Of a stretch of DNA of 64,000 nt, positions 62,148 through 64,000 are shown piece by piece. Below the pieces are notes generated by a model. That model was given only the letters and a program-made list of their open reading frames with translations, did no database searches and had not been told where the DNA came from. The stretch comes from Candidatus Latescibacterota bacterium (lineage in GTDB: Bacteria; Latescibacterota; UBA2968), in contig JAJDYX010000047.1 of NCBI GenBank assembly GCA_022824945.1, forward strand, positions 1 through 64,000, written 5' to 3'. Made by a program: the position numbers and the translations under genes. Every line of letters begins with the position of its first letter. Within the stretch, counting starts at the first letter, position 1.

Positions 62148-63044
62148 ATGGCGCGTGTTGGGTTGATCGGTGTCGGAGATATGGGCAGTGGGATGGCTGC
62201 GAACATCTTGAAGAACGGACATGAGCTTGTCGTGTATGATTTGCGCCCCGAACAATTGGAACCATTTGTCGAGCGGGGAGCTTATGCAGCCAAAAATGCA
62301 GGCGAAGTGGGCGAGCGCTCAGACTTCGTGTTCGTCATGGTCATGAACGGCGACCAAATTAAGGCGATCTTAAACGGCGGCTTGTTGGACGGCATGAAAC
62401 CGGGATCGACATTTATCTGCACAGCAACCATCTTGCGGTCGGAATTAGTCGAAATCGCGCAATGCCTGGAGGGAAAGGGCATTCGCGTCATAGACGCCCC
62501 AGTAAGCGGTGGCACACCTGGCGCAGCGGCTGGCACACTGACAATGATGGTAGCGACACGGCGAGATGTTTTTCAGGACGCGACAGAAGTCCTCAACGCA
62601 GTCGGAGAAAACATCTTCCATGTCGGCGAAGAGATCGGGGCTGGACAAACCGTGAAAGCGTGTCTGGCCGTCTTGACAGGCGTCACCTATGCGGGCATCT
62701 TCGAAACCCTATCACTGGGCGTAAAAGCCGGTATAAAACCCGAGACCCTGTACGAAGTCATCAACACCAGTGTGGTCGGCAGCTTTTTATTTCGAGACAC
62801 AACACAAAACATCATGGAACGAAACTTCGCGGGCCAAAGCCGCATTGGCACAATGTACAAAGACCTCGGAATCGCAAAAACACTGGGACGCGAATGTGGC
62901 GTGCCCTTGTTCACACTCTCATCGGCTGCGGAGTGGTTTCAAGCGGGCATCAGTGTGAACCCCGAAGAAGCGAACTGGGCCATCATCAAAATTTTTGAAG
63001 ATATGCTGGGTATTGAAGTGAAAAAAAGAGAGACTGGGGATTAG
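62148..63044 (+). CDS. Beta-hydroxyacid dehydrogenase (GarR/3-hydroxyisobutyrate dehydrogenase family)
   Basis: NAD(P)-dependent oxidation of a beta-hydroxyacid, such as tartronate semialdehyde reductase or 3-hydroxyisobutyrate dehydrogenase. The 298-aa protein has VGLIGVGDMGSGMAANIL (NAD-binding), VIDAPVSGGTPGAAAGTLTMM (substrate-binding signature), GAGQTVKACLAVLTG with the catalytic Lys (about 171), and KDLGIAKTLG near the C-terminus. I start at ATG 62148, which has AAAGGA upstream; ATG 62130 is also in frame. It is followed by a minisatellite and a TIM-barrel isomerase gene. Confidence 0.9.
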   Translation: MARVGLIGVGDMGSGMAANILKNGHELVVYDLRPEQLEPFVERGAYAAKNAGEVGERSDFVFVMVMNGDQIKAILNGGLLDGMKPGSTFICTATILRSELVEIAQCLEGKGIRVIDAPVSGGTPGAAAGTLTMMVATRRDVFQDATEVLNAVGENIFHVGEEIGAGQTVKACLAVLTGVTYAGIFETLSLGVKAGIKPETLYEVINTSVVGSFLFRDTTQNIMERNFAGQSRIGTMYKDLGIAKTLGRECGVPLFTLSSAAEWFQAGISVNPEEANWAIIKIFEDMLGIEVKKRETGD

Positions 63045-63066
63045 GGACTGGGGGCTGGTTGGATTG
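63026..63066. repeat. Minisatellite (gactggggattagggactgg)
   Basis: A GACTGGGG unit repeated imperfectly (GACTGGGGATTAGGGACTGG then GGGCTGG) overlaps the end of the dehydrogenase gene and fills the gap. It is the same family as the block at 37085. Confidence 0.6.
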
Positions 63067-63089
63067 ACAACTTGACTTTGGAGTTACTT

Positions 63090-63950
63090 GTGAAACTCGG
63101 TGTAATTACAGATGGAATCAGCAGGGATTTTGAACACGCGTTGAATGTCATGGCGGAATATGGACTGAAATATCCAGAACTTCAGTTTGTATGGGATCGG
63201 GAAGTAGGAGATCACGACACCGGGCAAGTGGCGCAGATGAAGGCACTACTGGATCAGCACGACATGGAAGTCTCCTGTATCTCGCGACACAACTTTGGCG
63301 GCTTGCCCGTATTGCAAACCGAGATAGGAGATCCTGTATTTCAGGATCATGTATCGGGATTGCGGCGGTGCATTGCCCTTGCAAAAACCCTCGGGACAAA
63401 TATGGTCAGAATTATGAGTTGCAAAAAAGAAATGATACTTTTTGGGTACAACGGCGCAGAAGACTGGATTGTAACGGCTGGTGCGTGGGATAAACTGGTA
63501 AAACTCATGGCAGTCCCCGTTCAAATTGCCGAAGAAGAAGGCGTGACACTCGTCGTCGAAACGGGCAATAATGCCATGATCACATCGGGGTATCTGGCGA
63601 GAAAATTGATCGACGAATTGGGTAGCTCCCACCTCAAGCTGCTATGGGATATTCCCAACACAATGTACTGTACGGATGTCCCCTTTCCCGATGCCTACAA
63701 TGAAATTCGCGATTACATTGGCCATATTCACATCAAAGACGCAAAAGCCGATATAGCGCGTGCGACCGTTGGATTCTATCCCCTGGGCGAAGGCGATGTA
63801 GGACCATATCTGGAACCTATTGCAAACGCGCTCAAACGCGACGGGTATGCGGGCGCGATCTCTTACGAAAGCGTCTATCGCCCCGAAGGCGGCACATTTG
63901 AAGACGGGTTCAGAGCAAGCGTTGCAAAATTTGTAGAAATTTTTGAATGA
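63090..63950 (+). CDS. Sugar phosphate isomerase/epimerase (xylose-isomerase-like TIM barrel)
   Basis: A 286-aa TIM-barrel protein of the AP-endonuclease-2/xylose-isomerase-like superfamily: VKLGVITDGISRDFEHALNV, YPELQFVWDREVGDHD, VTLVVETGNNAMITSG (metal Glu), LLWDIPNTMY (Asp), IGHIHIKDAKAD (His) and ISYESVYRPEGG (Glu). These are the usual divalent-metal ligands of the superfamily. It likely isomerises or epimerises a sugar acid. I prefer GTG 63090, which has GGAG 6 nt upstream, over TTG 63072. Confidence 0.85.
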   Translation: MKLGVITDGISRDFEHALNVMAEYGLKYPELQFVWDREVGDHDTGQVAQMKALLDQHDMEVSCISRHNFGGLPVLQTEIGDPVFQDHVSGLRRCIALAKTLGTNMVRIMSCKKEMILFGYNGAEDWIVTAGAWDKLVKLMAVPVQIAEEEGVTLVVETGNNAMITSGYLARKLIDELGSSHLKLLWDIPNTMYCTDVPFPDAYNEIRDYIGHIHIKDAKADIARATVGFYPLGEGDVGPYLEPIANALKRDGYAGAISYESVYRPEGGTFEDGFRASVAKFVEIFE

Positions 63951-63961
63951 GGAGACCCACC

Positions 63962-64000
63962 ATGGCTGATCCAATGCGGTTATTGAATGATGAAGAGGTA
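63962..64000 (+). CDS. Start of a further gene, cut by the window edge
   Basis: ATG 63962 follows GAGGAG and begins MADPMRLLNDEEV. This N-terminus resembles PhyH dioxygenases (xLLxDEExxxFxxDG), which would fit the cluster, but 13 residues are too few for a firm call. It is 11 bp downstream of the TIM-barrel gene and probably in the same operon. Confidence 0.4.
   Translation, partial: MADPMRLLNDEEV

Overview
Organism. The window is bacterial, of mixed to slightly high GC. Several features point to the FCB superphylum, most likely a Latescibacterota- or Poribacteria-like lineage: a GWxTD-domain protein, RNase Y, a DUF4159/DUF4175/TPR/MoxR operon, a folB-folK-deoxynucleoside kinase-panB-panC cluster, abundant phytanoyl-CoA dioxygenase (PhyH) genes and wordy intergenic minisatellites. 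This is inferred from gene content; no rRNA or tRNA gene is visible. Several promoters fit a housekeeping sigma-70 pattern (TTGNNN, 16-17 bp, TATNNT).

Layout. 1-1454 is the distal end of a type I-E CRISPR array with 24 repeats visible; leader and cas genes must lie left of the window. 1771-2930 is a lone IS605-type TnpB with a candidate omega-RNA. 3057-3962 holds three small genes. 3970-7345 (minus) is a cell-envelope cluster: AsmA-like protein, LD-carboxypeptidase, MurC-like ligase. 7546-9042 holds a DUF4432 protein and a cysteine-cluster protein. 9079-14936 and 28767-31107 are two halves of one MoxR-type operon (DUF4159, DUF4175, TPR protein, then a secreted unknown protein and the MoxR ATPase).

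The island. The MoxR operon is split by a ~13.8 kb defence island (14938-28771). The island is bounded by a perfect 23-bp direct repeat that carries the ribosome binding site and start codon of the junction, so both the first island gene and the interrupted operon keep a translation signal. Its order is PLD-SNF2 helicase, orphan HigA-like repressor with its own consensus promoter, AIPR-family nuclease-like protein, a fusion of a restriction-enzyme N-terminal domain to a complete primary-type sigma-70 factor, a type IIG-like Eco57I-family methylase whose N-terminus is the paralogue of that fused domain, a HEPN/DUF3644 protein, a remnant of a second methylase, a DUF488 protein and an unknown partner. 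The sigma fusion is the strongest candidate for an undescribed system: it ties promoter recognition to a restriction-modification module.

Housekeeping. 31128-49054: murD, a compact sigma-70 factor, NUDIX hydrolase, quinone oxidoreductase, ygfZ, folB, folK, deoxynucleoside kinase, panB, panC, superoxide dismutase, peroxiredoxin, erpA-like, RNase Y, a degenerate NifU-like protein, queG, miaB, lipA, the GWxTD protein and a Phd/VapC toxin-antitoxin pair. 49138-55653: an Mrr-like fragment, a fused indolepyruvate ferredoxin oxidoreductase, a plant-HPR1-like hydroxypyruvate reductase, dusA and a retropepsin-like protein. 55714-64000 is a catabolic cluster: Gfo/Idh/MocA dehydrogenase, (alpha/alpha)-barrel protein, zinc alcohol dehydrogenase, two PhyH dioxygenases, MBL hydrolase, beta-hydroxyacid dehydrogenase, xylose-isomerase-like TIM barrel, and the first codons of another gene.
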